Part shown: positions 43,958 to 51,516 of the stretch, one piece after another | How positions within the stretch are numbered: the first letter of the stretch is position 1 | Layout of the letters: the number at the start of each line of letters is the position of its first letter | From: Pannonibacter sp051860505 | Lineage (GTDB): Bacteria > Pseudomonadota > Alphaproteobacteria > Rhizobiales > Stappiaceae | NCBI RefSeq assembly: GCF_051860505.1 | Contig: NZ_JBHYDX010000023.1 | Coordinates: 14,719-78,718, forward strand | Length of the DNA: 64,000 nt | Direction: 5' to 3' | Made by a program: the position numbers and the translations under genes | The notes under the pieces: model-generated | The model's input: only the letters and a program-made list of their open reading frames with translations | Database searches by the model: none | What the model was told of the DNA's origin: nothing

Positions 43958-44875
43958 TCAGACCTTCTGGCGCCCGAAGTCAGGGGCTTCCGTTTCCTGG
44001 CCGGCCTCGATGATTGAGCGGCGGATGCCACGGGTCCGTGTGAACAGGTCGAACAAGGCCTGTCCATCGCCCCATCGGATCGCACGCTGAAGCGCTGCCA
44101 GATCCTCGGAGAACCGCGACAGCATTTCAAGGATCGCGTCCTTGTTGTGCAGGCAGACGTCGCGCCACATCACCGGATCGGAGGCTGCCAGACGCGTGAA
44201 GTCGCGGAAACCCGAAGCCGAGTACTTGATCACTTCCGACTTTGTCACAGTCTCCAGATCGTCCGCGGTGCCAACGATGTTGTAGGCGATGATGTGCGGC
44301 AGATGCGACACGATGGCGAGCACCAGGTCATGGTGCCCGGGATCCATCACGTCGACATTCGAGCCGCAGGCGGTCCAGAAGGCAGAGAGGCGGTCGACGG
44401 CGTTCTGGTCGGCCCCCTCGACCGGTGTCAGGATGCACCAGCGGTTCTGGAACAGGCTGGCAAAGCCCGCGTCCGGACCGGAGTGCTCGGTTCCTGCGAT
44501 CGGGTGTCCAGGAATGAAGTGGACGCCCTCGGGGACATGAGGGGCCATCTGGGACACGACCGAGGCCTTCGTGGAGCCGACATCCGTCAGGATCGCGCCT
44601 GGCTTCAGGTGCGGAGCGATGGTGCGGGCCACTGCCTCGCTTGCGCCGACAGGAACGCTGACAATGACAAGATCAGCGTTCACGACCGCTTCGCCGGCAT
44701 CGGTGCAATATCGGTCACCGAGCTGCAGCTCTTCCGCGCGGGCCAGGGTTTCCGGCGAGCGGGTGGAGATGACAATTTCCCGGGCGAGGCCTTCCTGCCG
44801 GATGATCCGGGCAAGGGAGGACCCGATCAGGCCAATGCCGACAAGGGCGATGCGGTCGAAAAGGACGCTGGACAT
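43958..44875 (-). CDS. tyrC: Prephenate/arogenate (cyclohexadienyl) dehydrogenase
   Basis: The ATG at 44875 gives 305 residues opening with a Rossmann fold, ALVGIGLIGSSLARII (about 10-25). HFIPGHPIAGTEHSGP (about 124-139) carries the catalytic His of TyrA-type enzymes. It oxidatively decarboxylates prephenate or arogenate on the tyrosine branch. It is the third gene of a minus-strand run with chorismate mutase and hisC, a standard alphaproteobacterial aromatic amino acid unit. Confidence 0.92.
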   Translation of the reverse strand: MSSVLFDRIALVGIGLIGSSLARIIRQEGLAREIVISTRSPETLARAEELQLGDRYCTDAGEAVVNADLVIVSVPVGASEAVARTIAPHLKPGAILTDVGSTKASVVSQMAPHVPEGVHFIPGHPIAGTEHSGPDAGFASLFQNRWCILTPVEGADQNAVDRLSAFWTACGSNVDVMDPGHHDLVLAIVSHLPHIIAYNIVGTADDLETVTKSEVIKYSASGFRDFTRLAASDPVMWRDVCLHNKDAILEMLSRFSEDLAALQRAIRWGDGQALFDLFTRTRGIRRSIIEAGQETEAPDFGRQKV

Positions 44876-44953
44876 GCTTTGATCTTGATGGGTTGCGCGG
44901 TCCGGCAAAAGTCTGCCGGACCGGAGTTCGGGCTGAGCTGACCTGCAGCAGCC

Positions 44954-46060
44954 TTACTTGCGGAGAAAATCAGCGATGGCGGCAATGACGGCGCGGTTGG
45001 CTTCCTCTGTGCCGATGGTCAGGCGCAAGGCATCCGGCAGGCCGTAGTTGGCCACGGCGCGCAGGATGAAGCCATGCTCCGACAAATAGGTGTCGGCATC
45101 CCTGGCGCGTTTGCCATCTGTGTCCGGGAAATGGACCAGAACGAAGTTGCCAACGCTCGGCGTGACCTTGAGGCCGAGTGCTTCCAGCTGTGAGGCGACC
45201 CAGGGCAGCCATTCGTCGTTATGGGCTATCGCCTTCTCGACAAAAGCCCGGTCCCGGATCGCGGCAATGCCGGCAGCCATGGCCGGGCCGGAGACGTTGA
45301 ATGGGCCGCGAATGCGGTTCATCGCATCGATCATCTCGGCCGGGCCGAAGCACCAGCCGAGGCGGAGATTGGCAAGGCCGTAAATCTTGGAGAAGGTGCG
45401 CGTCATGATGACATTGTCGGACGTCGCCGCCAGTTCCAGTCCGCTCTCATAGTCATTGCGCCGGACATATTCGGCATAGGCTGCGTCCAGCACCAGAATC
45501 ACGTGCCCGGGAAGGCCGGCATGCAGGCGCCGGACTTCATCGAAGGGCAGATAGGTGCCGGTCGGATTGTTCGGGTTGGCCAGGAAGACGATCTTGGTCT
45601 TGTCGTTGACCAGGGCGAGAATGCCGTCGACATCTGCCGTCAGGTTCTTCTCCGGAGCGACGACGGGCGTGGCGCCTGCCCCACGAATGACGATCGGGTA
45701 GACCAGGAACCCGAACTGCGAGTAGATCGCCTCGTCGCCCGGGGCGAGATAGGTGTTGGCGATCAGGGTCAGGATCTCGTCCGACCCGGCACCGCAGATG
45801 ATACGGTCGGGGTTGATCCCGGTGACCTCGCCGATAGCCTCGCGCAGGGCGCTGGAAGAGCCGTCCGGGTAAAGCTCGAGCTGGCCTGCGACCGCAGCGA
45901 TGGCGGCCTTTGCGGCCTCGCTTGCGCCAATGGGCGACTCGTTGGACGACAGCTTGTAGACCTTCGCTCCGCCGCTGGCCTTCGACTTGCCGGGCACATA
46001 GGGGGCGATGTCAAGAATGCCGGCGCGCGGGGTCGGGCGGCTCTTGGTGCTGTTGCTCAT
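44954..46060 (-). CDS. hisC: Histidinol-phosphate / aromatic aminotransferase
   Basis: This 368-residue class I PLP aminotransferase has the Schiff-base Lys in RTFSKIYGLANLRLGW (about 219-234) and the phosphate-contact Asn-Asn-Pro-Thr-Gly in NPNNPTGTYLPF (about 161-172). Its place between chorismate mutase and tyrC genes suggests it also serves phenylalanine/tyrosine transamination, as hisC2 genes do. The start MSNSTKSRPTPRAGI matches family length. 78 bp separate it from tyrC. Confidence 0.92.
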   Translation of the reverse strand: MSNSTKSRPTPRAGILDIAPYVPGKSKASGGAKVYKLSSNESPIGASEAAKAAIAAVAGQLELYPDGSSSALREAIGEVTGINPDRIICGAGSDEILTLIANTYLAPGDEAIYSQFGFLVYPIVIRGAGATPVVAPEKNLTADVDGILALVNDKTKIVFLANPNNPTGTYLPFDEVRRLHAGLPGHVILVLDAAYAEYVRRNDYESGLELAATSDNVIMTRTFSKIYGLANLRLGWCFGPAEMIDAMNRIRGPFNVSGPAMAAGIAAIRDRAFVEKAIAHNDEWLPWVASQLEALGLKVTPSVGNFVLVHFPDTDGKRARDADTYLSEHGFILRAVANYGLPDALRLTIGTEEANRAVIAAIADFLRK

Positions 46061-46124
46061 GTCAGTTCCTCAACTCAAATCGTGTCTGGCCGGCTTGGCG
46101 GCCTCAAGTCAGCACAGCGCCGGA

Positions 46125-46991
46125 CTATTCTGCTTCGGCGCCAAATTCTTCGTCATTGTCCAGATCAGTCTCGATATCGATGGGCGAAGCGTAGCCGCCG
46201 ACGTATCGAATGACATCCGGTTCCGCCCCGGCCGCTGCGCAAAGGGCGAGGACGTCGCCTTCGCTCAGGTCACCGGAGGCCGCCAGAAGCGCGTCCACGC
46301 CCTCTGCCGTGCGGAAGAAGCTCAGCACTTCAAGGCCGCTGTTCATCAGGTTGCCGGGCAGGATGCCGGTCCAACGCGCATCGAACACCGCAGTATCGAC
46401 GGTGGCTGCATCCGGGATCGGGCGGCTGATGACAACGGCATCGAGATCCGCCGGGCGGTCATGGGCGACGAAGAACGGCAGGCGGGCGATGATCTGTGCG
46501 CCGTCAACGCCGAGGCCGCGCCACCACGGCACTTCCGCGCGTTCGGCAAGCGAGATGATCCCGAGATCCGAATGGGAGGCCGCCACTGTTCCCACCACAT
46601 CGGCCGCATCGCCGGGCGATTCCATCTCGACGGAAAATCCGAAGTAGTAACGGGCGAGATCGCGCATGTCGGCGATATCGGCGCCGCCGTCCAGATGCAC
46701 GGCAAAGTCGCCCTGCAGACGGGTGCAGGAAGTGATGATCTCGCGCCAGATGTGCTCGACAGTGGTTAGCGGCAGGGTGCCCGAATGTCGTTCGACCAGC
46801 CGGCGCATCATGTCTGCCTCGCGATCCGGGCGGAACATGACGGCGTCCGCTCCGCTGGCGCGTTTTGCGGCCACAATGCCATCGATCACCCTCACGCGCT
46901 CCATGAGCAGGCGGTGCAACTCGGCATCGATTGCATCGATGCGCTGGCGCAGGGCGTCGAGGGCCGATGAGGGGGCCTGGTCGTTGGTCAT
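46125..46991 (-). CDS. Chorismate mutase with extended C-terminal domain
   Basis: The ATG at 46991 gives 288 residues. Residues about 10-95 are an AroQ-type helical chorismate mutase (LDALRQRIDAIDAELHRLLMER with the catalytic Arg pair and AKRA). The following 190 residues are not mutase. Their DLARYYFGFSVEME and SHSDLGIISLAERA segments recall the periplasmic-binding-like prephenate dehydratase fold, but no TRF active-site motif is visible, so dehydratase activity is unlikely. The C terminus is acidic. It heads the hisC-tyrC run and is divergent from metX. Confidence 0.85.
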   Translation of the reverse strand: MTNDQAPSSALDALRQRIDAIDAELHRLLMERVRVIDGIVAAKRASGADAVMFRPDREADMMRRLVERHSGTLPLTTVEHIWREIITSCTRLQGDFAVHLDGGADIADMRDLARYYFGFSVEMESPGDAADVVGTVAASHSDLGIISLAERAEVPWWRGLGVDGAQIIARLPFFVAHDRPADLDAVVISRPIPDAATVDTAVFDARWTGILPGNLMNSGLEVLSFFRTAEGVDALLAASGDLSEGDVLALCAAAGAEPDVIRYVGGYASPIDIETDLDNDEEFGAEAE

Positions 46992-47204
46992 GACGGGATG
47001 GGCCTTCCTGAAACTGCTGTCCTCGCGGCGGATAGTCATAGGCAGGAGCCATCCGGAAAGCAAAAGAAAACATTGACACCACAGGGCGCGCAACCCTAGC
47101 TAACAGCCCCTTGAAACGGGTGGTTTGTCCATGCCATCCCCTGTAAGACAGGCGCGAAACGGTCCTTTTGAACGGGACCCAAAACAGGGACGTTGCTGCG
47201 GACA
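46992..47204. promoter_or_regulatory. Chorismate mutase/metX divergent region with metX leader hairpins
   Basis: The 213-bp spacer should hold both promoters. Upstream of metX two hairpins can be drawn: GGGTGG with CCATCC around 47118-47139, and GGTCC with GGACC around 47161-47179. They might be leader control elements, but I cannot match them to a known SAM riboswitch class. Confidence 0.3.
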
Positions 47205-48434
47205 ATGAGCGACATACCAGTCCAGGACAGTCCTGCCCCAGCCGGTCTCACTCCGGCGGATCTTGAGCTGGCACAACGGCGCGAGATCGACACGCCCAGC
47301 AGCCAGTGCATGCGCTGTGGTGCCGAGGATGCTTTGCCGCTGGATTCCGGCGTTATCCTGTCGCCCTGGCAGATCGCCTATGAGACCTATGGAACGCTGA
47401 ACGATGACCGTTCCAATGCCATCCTGATCTGCCATGCCCTCACGGGCGACCAGTATGTGGCCTCGACCAACCCTGTGACCCGCAAGCCCGGCTGGTGGAC
47501 GTCGCTGGTCGGACCCGGCAAGCCGGTGGATACGGACCGCTATTTTGTCATCTGCTCGAATGTTCTTGGCGGCTGCATGGGCACGACAGGCCCGGCCTCG
47601 ACCGATCCGAAGACGGGCGCGCCTTACGCACTGACCCTGCCCCTGGTCACGATCCGCGACATGGTGCGTGCGCAGGCGCGGCTGGTCGAGCATCTGGGCA
47701 TCGACACGTTGTTTTCGGTGATCGGTGGTTCCATGGGCGGCATGCAGGTGCTGCAGTGGGCCTCGCTGTTTCCGCAGAAGGTGTTCTCTGCGATCCCGAT
47801 TGCGGCCGGCGCCCGGCACTCGTCGCAGAATATCGCGTTTCACGAGGTTGGGCGGCAGGCGGTGATGGCCGACCCCGACTGGTGCGGCGGCGCCTATCTC
47901 AGCGCCGGACGGCGGCCGAGCAAGGGCCTGTCCGTAGCGCGCATGGCAGCGCATATCACCTACATGTCCGACACGTCGCTGCACCGGAAATTCGGCCGCA
48001 ACCTGCAAGACAGGGAAGCGCTGACTTTCGGTTTCGACGCGGATTTCCAGATCGAGAGCTACCTGCGGCATCAGGGCATGACCTTTGTCGATCGCTTCGA
48101 TGCCAACTCCTATCTCTATGTCACGCGGGCGATGGACTATTTCGATCTGGCGGCCGAGCATGGCGGATCGTTGGCCAAGGCATTCCTGCGGACCAATACA
48201 AGGTTCTGCGTGATTTCCTTCACCACGGACTGGCTGTTCCCGACCTCGGAGAGCAAGGCGGTGGTTCGGGCGCTCAACGCGGCGGCGGCAAACGTGTCCT
48301 TTGTCGAGGTGGAAAGTGACCGGGGCCACGATGCCTTCCTGCTGGATGAGCCGGAGATGTTCCGCACTGTACGCGGTTTCCTGACTGGCGCGGCGCGTGC
48401 GCGCGGAATTCCGGCCCCCGGAGGAGCTGCCTGA
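47205..48434 (+). CDS. metX: Homoserine O-acetyltransferase
   Basis: This roughly 409-residue alpha/beta hydrolase-fold acyltransferase has the nucleophile Ser in VIGGSMGGMQ (about 162-171), Asp in SFTTDWLFP (about 343-351) and His in ESDRGHDAF (about 372-380). It activates homoserine for methionine synthesis. An in-frame TTG at 47193 has better ribosome-site spacing, so the protein may be four residues longer. It overlaps metW by one base in the arrangement TGATG. Confidence 0.94.
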   Translation: MSDIPVQDSPAPAGLTPADLELAQRREIDTPSSQCMRCGAEDALPLDSGVILSPWQIAYETYGTLNDDRSNAILICHALTGDQYVASTNPVTRKPGWWTSLVGPGKPVDTDRYFVICSNVLGGCMGTTGPASTDPKTGAPYALTLPLVTIRDMVRAQARLVEHLGIDTLFSVIGGSMGGMQVLQWASLFPQKVFSAIPIAAGARHSSQNIAFHEVGRQAVMADPDWCGGAYLSAGRRPSKGLSVARMAAHITYMSDTSLHRKFGRNLQDREALTFGFDADFQIESYLRHQGMTFVDRFDANSYLYVTRAMDYFDLAAEHGGSLAKAFLRTNTRFCVISFTTDWLFPTSESKAVVRALNAAAANVSFVEVESDRGHDAFLLDEPEMFRTVRGFLTGAARARGIPAPGGAA

Positions 48435-49069
48435 TGGGTATCGAGTTGTCATCTGTTTCCGGCCTGCCGCAGGTGCGCGGCGACCATCTTGTCGTTTGCG
48501 ACCTGGTGCCGGAAGGCGCGCGGGTGCTGGATGTCGGTTGTGAGGACGGGGCCTTGCTGCAGCTTCTCACCGAGCGGCGGCATATCGATGGGCGCGGCAT
48601 CGAGCTGTCGCAGAGCGGCGTGAACAAGGCCGTAGCGCGCGGGTTGTCGGTGGTCCAGGGCGATGCCGACATGGACCTGTCGGACTATCCCGACAACGCC
48701 TTTGATGTGGTGATCCTCAGCCAGACGCTGCAGGCGACGCGGGATCCGAAAGGCGTCCTTGAGCAGCTCTTGCGAATCGGCGGCCAGGTCGTGGTCTCGA
48801 TCCCGAATTTTGCGCATTGGCGCAACCGCATGCAGCTGTTGTGGCGCGGGCGCATGCCGGTGACCAAGTATCTGTCCTATCAGTGGTATGACACGCCCAA
48901 CATCCACTTCTGCTCCATCCGGGATTTCGTCGCGCTGGTCGAGGAAATGGATGCGACGGTGGTCAAGGCGGTTGCCCTGAGCGGTCGCGGTGAGCGGATC
49001 GGGTTTTCGGCGCCCTGGTGGCTGTGGAACCTGATCGGTGAACAGGCTGTCTTCCTGCTGAAGCGCTGA
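48434..49069 (+). CDS. metW: MetW, MetX-partner methyltransferase-fold protein
   Basis: This 211-residue protein has a SAM-fold motif VLDVGCEDGALLQLL (about 27-41) and a WFDTPN-like QWYDTPNIHFCS segment (about 152-163), diagnostic for MetW. It is translationally coupled to metX and is required with it for homoserine acetylation in several Proteobacteria. It is a separate protein, not a methionine synthase. It converges on the methyltransferase-fold gene at 49074 with 4 bp between stops. Confidence 0.94.
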   Translation: MGIELSSVSGLPQVRGDHLVVCDLVPEGARVLDVGCEDGALLQLLTERRHIDGRGIELSQSGVNKAVARGLSVVQGDADMDLSDYPDNAFDVVILSQTLQATRDPKGVLEQLLRIGGQVVVSIPNFAHWRNRMQLLWRGRMPVTKYLSYQWYDTPNIHFCSIRDFVALVEEMDATVVKAVALSGRGERIGFSAPWWLWNLIGEQAVFLLKR

Positions 49070-49073
49070 GGCG

Positions 49074-49871
49074 TCAGCGGGATCGTGGCTTGCGCCGGAC
49101 ATGCGGGTGCCGGGCTGAGCCAGGGCCCGCCGGCTTCATTCCGGTCGTGACGCCTTCGGGCACGAAGACGGGCCGCAGGATGCGCAGCATGCTCTTGCCG
49201 TTTTCCGTCTGCACACCGCGATGGAGGCGTTTTTCCGCTTCGATCACCAGAATGCCGCCAAAGGCTGGCCATAGCGCGCGCCCCAGAGCTTCCCACGTCC
49301 GGGCGCTGCGCAGGATAAACTTGGATCGGCTCGGAGGCAGATACAGTGCTTCTTCCTTCGCAATAACGTCGAACTGGCATGTCTTCAGTAAGCTCTGGAT
49401 CTGTCCCTTGGAATAGGGGCGGCCATAGCCGAAGGGGGATGTTTCCGACTGCGACCACAGGCCGCTGCGATTGGGCACGATGACGATCAGCTTGCCGCCA
49501 GGCACCAGAACCCGCCAGGCCTCGCGCAATGTGGCGGCCGGGTCGCCGCTGAAATCCAGCGCGTGGACGATGATGGCCCGGTCGAACACAGCATCTGAAA
49601 ATGGCAACTGGTTCACCTCGACCAGGACGGCGCCATTGGCCCGCTCCCGTGGCCAATGCACGCAGCCCTGCTGGGCCGGCATGGCCGCAACACACCGGGC
49701 CGCCTCATCCATGTAGGGGCGCAGGAATGGGCCGGCATAGCCGAGGCCAAGCAGCGCTTCGCCCTTCGCACTTGGCCACAGGGCGCGGATCCTGGTTCCG
49801 ACGAGGCTGCGCAAAAGGCGGCCGAGCGGAAGATCGTAAAAGGTTCTGAGGTCGGCGACGTCGAGATACAT
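49074..49871 (-). CDS. Methyltransferase-domain protein near gloB
   Basis: The ATG at 49871 gives 265 residues starting MYLDVADLRTFYDLPLG. The SAM motif is reduced (ALLGLGYAGPFLRPYM, about 38-53) but LPFSDAVFDRAIIVHALDF (about 89-107) and LVPGGKLIVIVPNRSG (about 122-137) fit a methyltransferase-11 core. The C terminus is basic and proline-rich. Such genes are commonly divergent from gloB in Hyphomicrobiales. The substrate is unknown. Confidence 0.82.
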   Translation of the reverse strand: MYLDVADLRTFYDLPLGRLLRSLVGTRIRALWPSAKGEALLGLGYAGPFLRPYMDEAARCVAAMPAQQGCVHWPRERANGAVLVEVNQLPFSDAVFDRAIIVHALDFSGDPAATLREAWRVLVPGGKLIVIVPNRSGLWSQSETSPFGYGRPYSKGQIQSLLKTCQFDVIAKEEALYLPPSRSKFILRSARTWEALGRALWPAFGGILVIEAEKRLHRGVQTENGKSMLRILRPVFVPEGVTTGMKPAGPGSARHPHVRRKPRSR

Positions 49872-50008
49872 GGGCCATCCGCTTCTGGTCGGCGCGATTG
49901 AACCTTGCCTTGCCCGGCAACGCAAGCCGTTATGCCGTCGCGCTTTTGCTTGCCCCCGCGCCGCCGCTTTGCCACTCTCCGCCCGACCAACGGCACAGGG
50001 AGCCCACA

Positions 50009-50782
50009 ATGACACGCCTCGCCCGGCGGCAATTCATTTGCCTTACCGACAATTACGGCGTCCTTCTCAAGGATGAAGTCAGCCACACGGTCATTGCCAT
50101 CGACGTGCCTGATGCGGCTCCTTACCTTCAGGAACTGCGCGAAACCGGCTGGAGGCTGACGCATATCCTGATCACCCATCATCACTGGGATCACGTCCAG
50201 GGGCTTAGCGCTCTAAAAGAGGCAACGGGCGCAAAAGTGATCGGTCCTGCCCTGTCGAGAGACAAGGTCCAGGATCTCGATGACGTCGTCGAGGACGGCG
50301 ATACGCTCAACCTGGGCGGATTGCGCGTCGATGCCCTGGCGACGCCCGGGCATACGCTGGACCAGATTTCCTGGCACTTTCCGGAAGGCGGTGTGGCGCA
50401 TACCGGCGACACGCTGTTCTCGCTCGGTTGCGGGCGGGTGTTTGAAGGGGACCTGGAGATGATGTGGGCGTCGCTGGCCAAACTTATGCGTCAGCTGCCC
50501 GATGAAACCGTGATCTACTGCGGTCATGAGTATACGCTGTCGAACGGGCGGTTTGCTCTGGCGATGGATCCGGACAACGCCGCATTGCGGCAGCGGGTGC
50601 AGGAGGTGGAGCGGCTGCGCAGCGAACACCTGCCGACGCTTCCGACGACCATGGCGCGGGAGAAGGCACTCAATCCGTTCCTACGCGCTGGCGATCCCGC
50701 GTTTGCCGAGAAACTTGGCATGGCGGGTGCCGCCCCGGCTGAGGTCTTTGCCAAGTTGCGCATTGCAAAGGACACGTTCTGA
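50009..50782 (+). CDS. gloB: Hydroxyacylglutathione hydrolase (glyoxalase II)
   Basis: The ATG at 50009 gives 257 residues. It is a metallo-beta-lactamase fold enzyme with the metal motif THHHWDH (about 54-60) and later ligands in GHTLDQISW, TGDTLFSLGCGR and CGHEYT. It releases D-lactate and glutathione from S-lactoylglutathione in methylglyoxal detoxification. It lies 3 bp before the cupin gene and is likely co-transcribed. It adds to the glutathione-linked functions in the window. Confidence 0.94.
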   Translation: MTRLARRQFICLTDNYGVLLKDEVSHTVIAIDVPDAAPYLQELRETGWRLTHILITHHHWDHVQGLSALKEATGAKVIGPALSRDKVQDLDDVVEDGDTLNLGGLRVDALATPGHTLDQISWHFPEGGVAHTGDTLFSLGCGRVFEGDLEMMWASLAKLMRQLPDETVIYCGHEYTLSNGRFALAMDPDNAALRQRVQEVERLRSEHLPTLPTTMAREKALNPFLRAGDPAFAEKLGMAGAAPAEVFAKLRIAKDTF

Positions 50783-50785
50783 ACC

Positions 50786-51226
50786 ATGCACCTGACCGAT
50801 CTTTCCCTCACCGAAGTCATTGACCGCCTTGGCATGCAGCCTCACCCGGAAGGGGGCTTCTATGTCGAAGCCTTTCGGGATAGCGAAACCGACGAGACCG
50901 GGCGCCCGGTCTCGACTTCGATCTATTTCCTGTTGCCTGAAGGGGTGGTCTCGCGCTGGCACCGGATTGATGCCGTGGAAGTCTGGCATTGGTACGGCGG
51001 CGCGCCGCTTGAGCTGTTCATCAGCGAAGATGGCCAGACCGCCAAGCTGGTGACCCTCGGCGACAACCTGCCGGCCGGCCAGCATCCCCAGGCGATCGTT
51101 CCGCGCCATGCCTGGCAGCAGGCGCAGAGCCTTGGCGACTATACGCTCGTCGGCTGCACGGTCGCGCCCGGCTTCATTTTCGACACTTTCGAGATGGCTC
51201 CGGATGGCTGGGAGCCGGGCCGCTGA
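50786..51226 (+). CDS. Cupin-fold protein, DUF985 family
   Basis: This 146-residue single-domain protein has the DUF985 markers LGMQPHPEGGFYVE (about 15-28), SRWHRIDAVEVWHWYGG (about 56-72) and LVGCTVAPGFIFDTFEM (about 121-137). The fold is a cupin barrel with several His residues that may bind metal or a sugar. Its function is not established. It follows gloB by 3 bp. Confidence 0.85.
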   Translation: MHLTDLSLTEVIDRLGMQPHPEGGFYVEAFRDSETDETGRPVSTSIYFLLPEGVVSRWHRIDAVEVWHWYGGAPLELFISEDGQTAKLVTLGDNLPAGQHPQAIVPRHAWQQAQSLGDYTLVGCTVAPGFIFDTFEMAPDGWEPGR

Positions 51227-51253
51227 CGGAAAAAGTTTGATCAAGAAGCAAAT

Positions 51254-51276
51254 GGCCGCGCGGTGAACGGGCGGCC
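51254..51276 (+). terminator. Hairpin left of repeat copy 2
   Basis: A GGCCGC / GCGGCC stem closes a 9-11 nt loop just after the cupin gene. A near copy at 51465-51486 lies on the other side of the repeat and is followed by CCCTTT; on the minus strand it is a good terminator for typA. Confidence 0.6.
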
Positions 51277-51278
51277 GT

Positions 51279-51457
51279 CAGACTGCTGACAAACCCTCCA
51301 TCGTCATCCCGGACGCAGCGAAGCGGAGATCCGGGACCGGAGGGCCAAGGTCTCTCCGAGGGTAACTGATTGAAATCGAGAGGCCTCGACTCTCCGGTCC
51401 CGGCTCGGCGCTGCGCTTGACCGGGATGACTTCGGAGAGGTCGAGGTTTGTCATTAA
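51279..51457. repeat. 179-bp dispersed repeat, copy 2 (MITE/REP-like)
   Basis: This copy has the same length and ends as copy 1 (CAGACTGCTGACAAACC to GGTTTGTCATTAA), with scattered substitutions in the body, for example ggacgcagcgaagcgg versus gggcgcagcggagcgg. It lies between the cupin gene and the end of typA and is flanked by two versions of a GGCCGC hairpin. Confidence 0.88.
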
Positions 51458-51464
51458 ACAAAAG

Positions 51465-51486
51465 GGCCGCCCGGTGATGGGCGGCC
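51465..51486 (-). terminator. Terminator-like hairpin of typA, right of repeat copy 2
   Basis: Read on the minus strand, AGGGCCGCCC pairs with GGGCGGCCCT and is followed by TTTTGTTT. It lies about 30 bp past the typA stop, so it probably ends that transcript. Confidence 0.75.
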
Positions 51487-51516
51487 CTTTGGATTTTCCA
51501 GATAACCGAGCCTGGC

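Noticed and set aside
47094..47204. SAM-II riboswitch before metX
   Set aside because: Hairpins are present, but the conserved GATTT loop sequence and the GCTAAA pseudoknot strand of SAM-II are not found in the right order.
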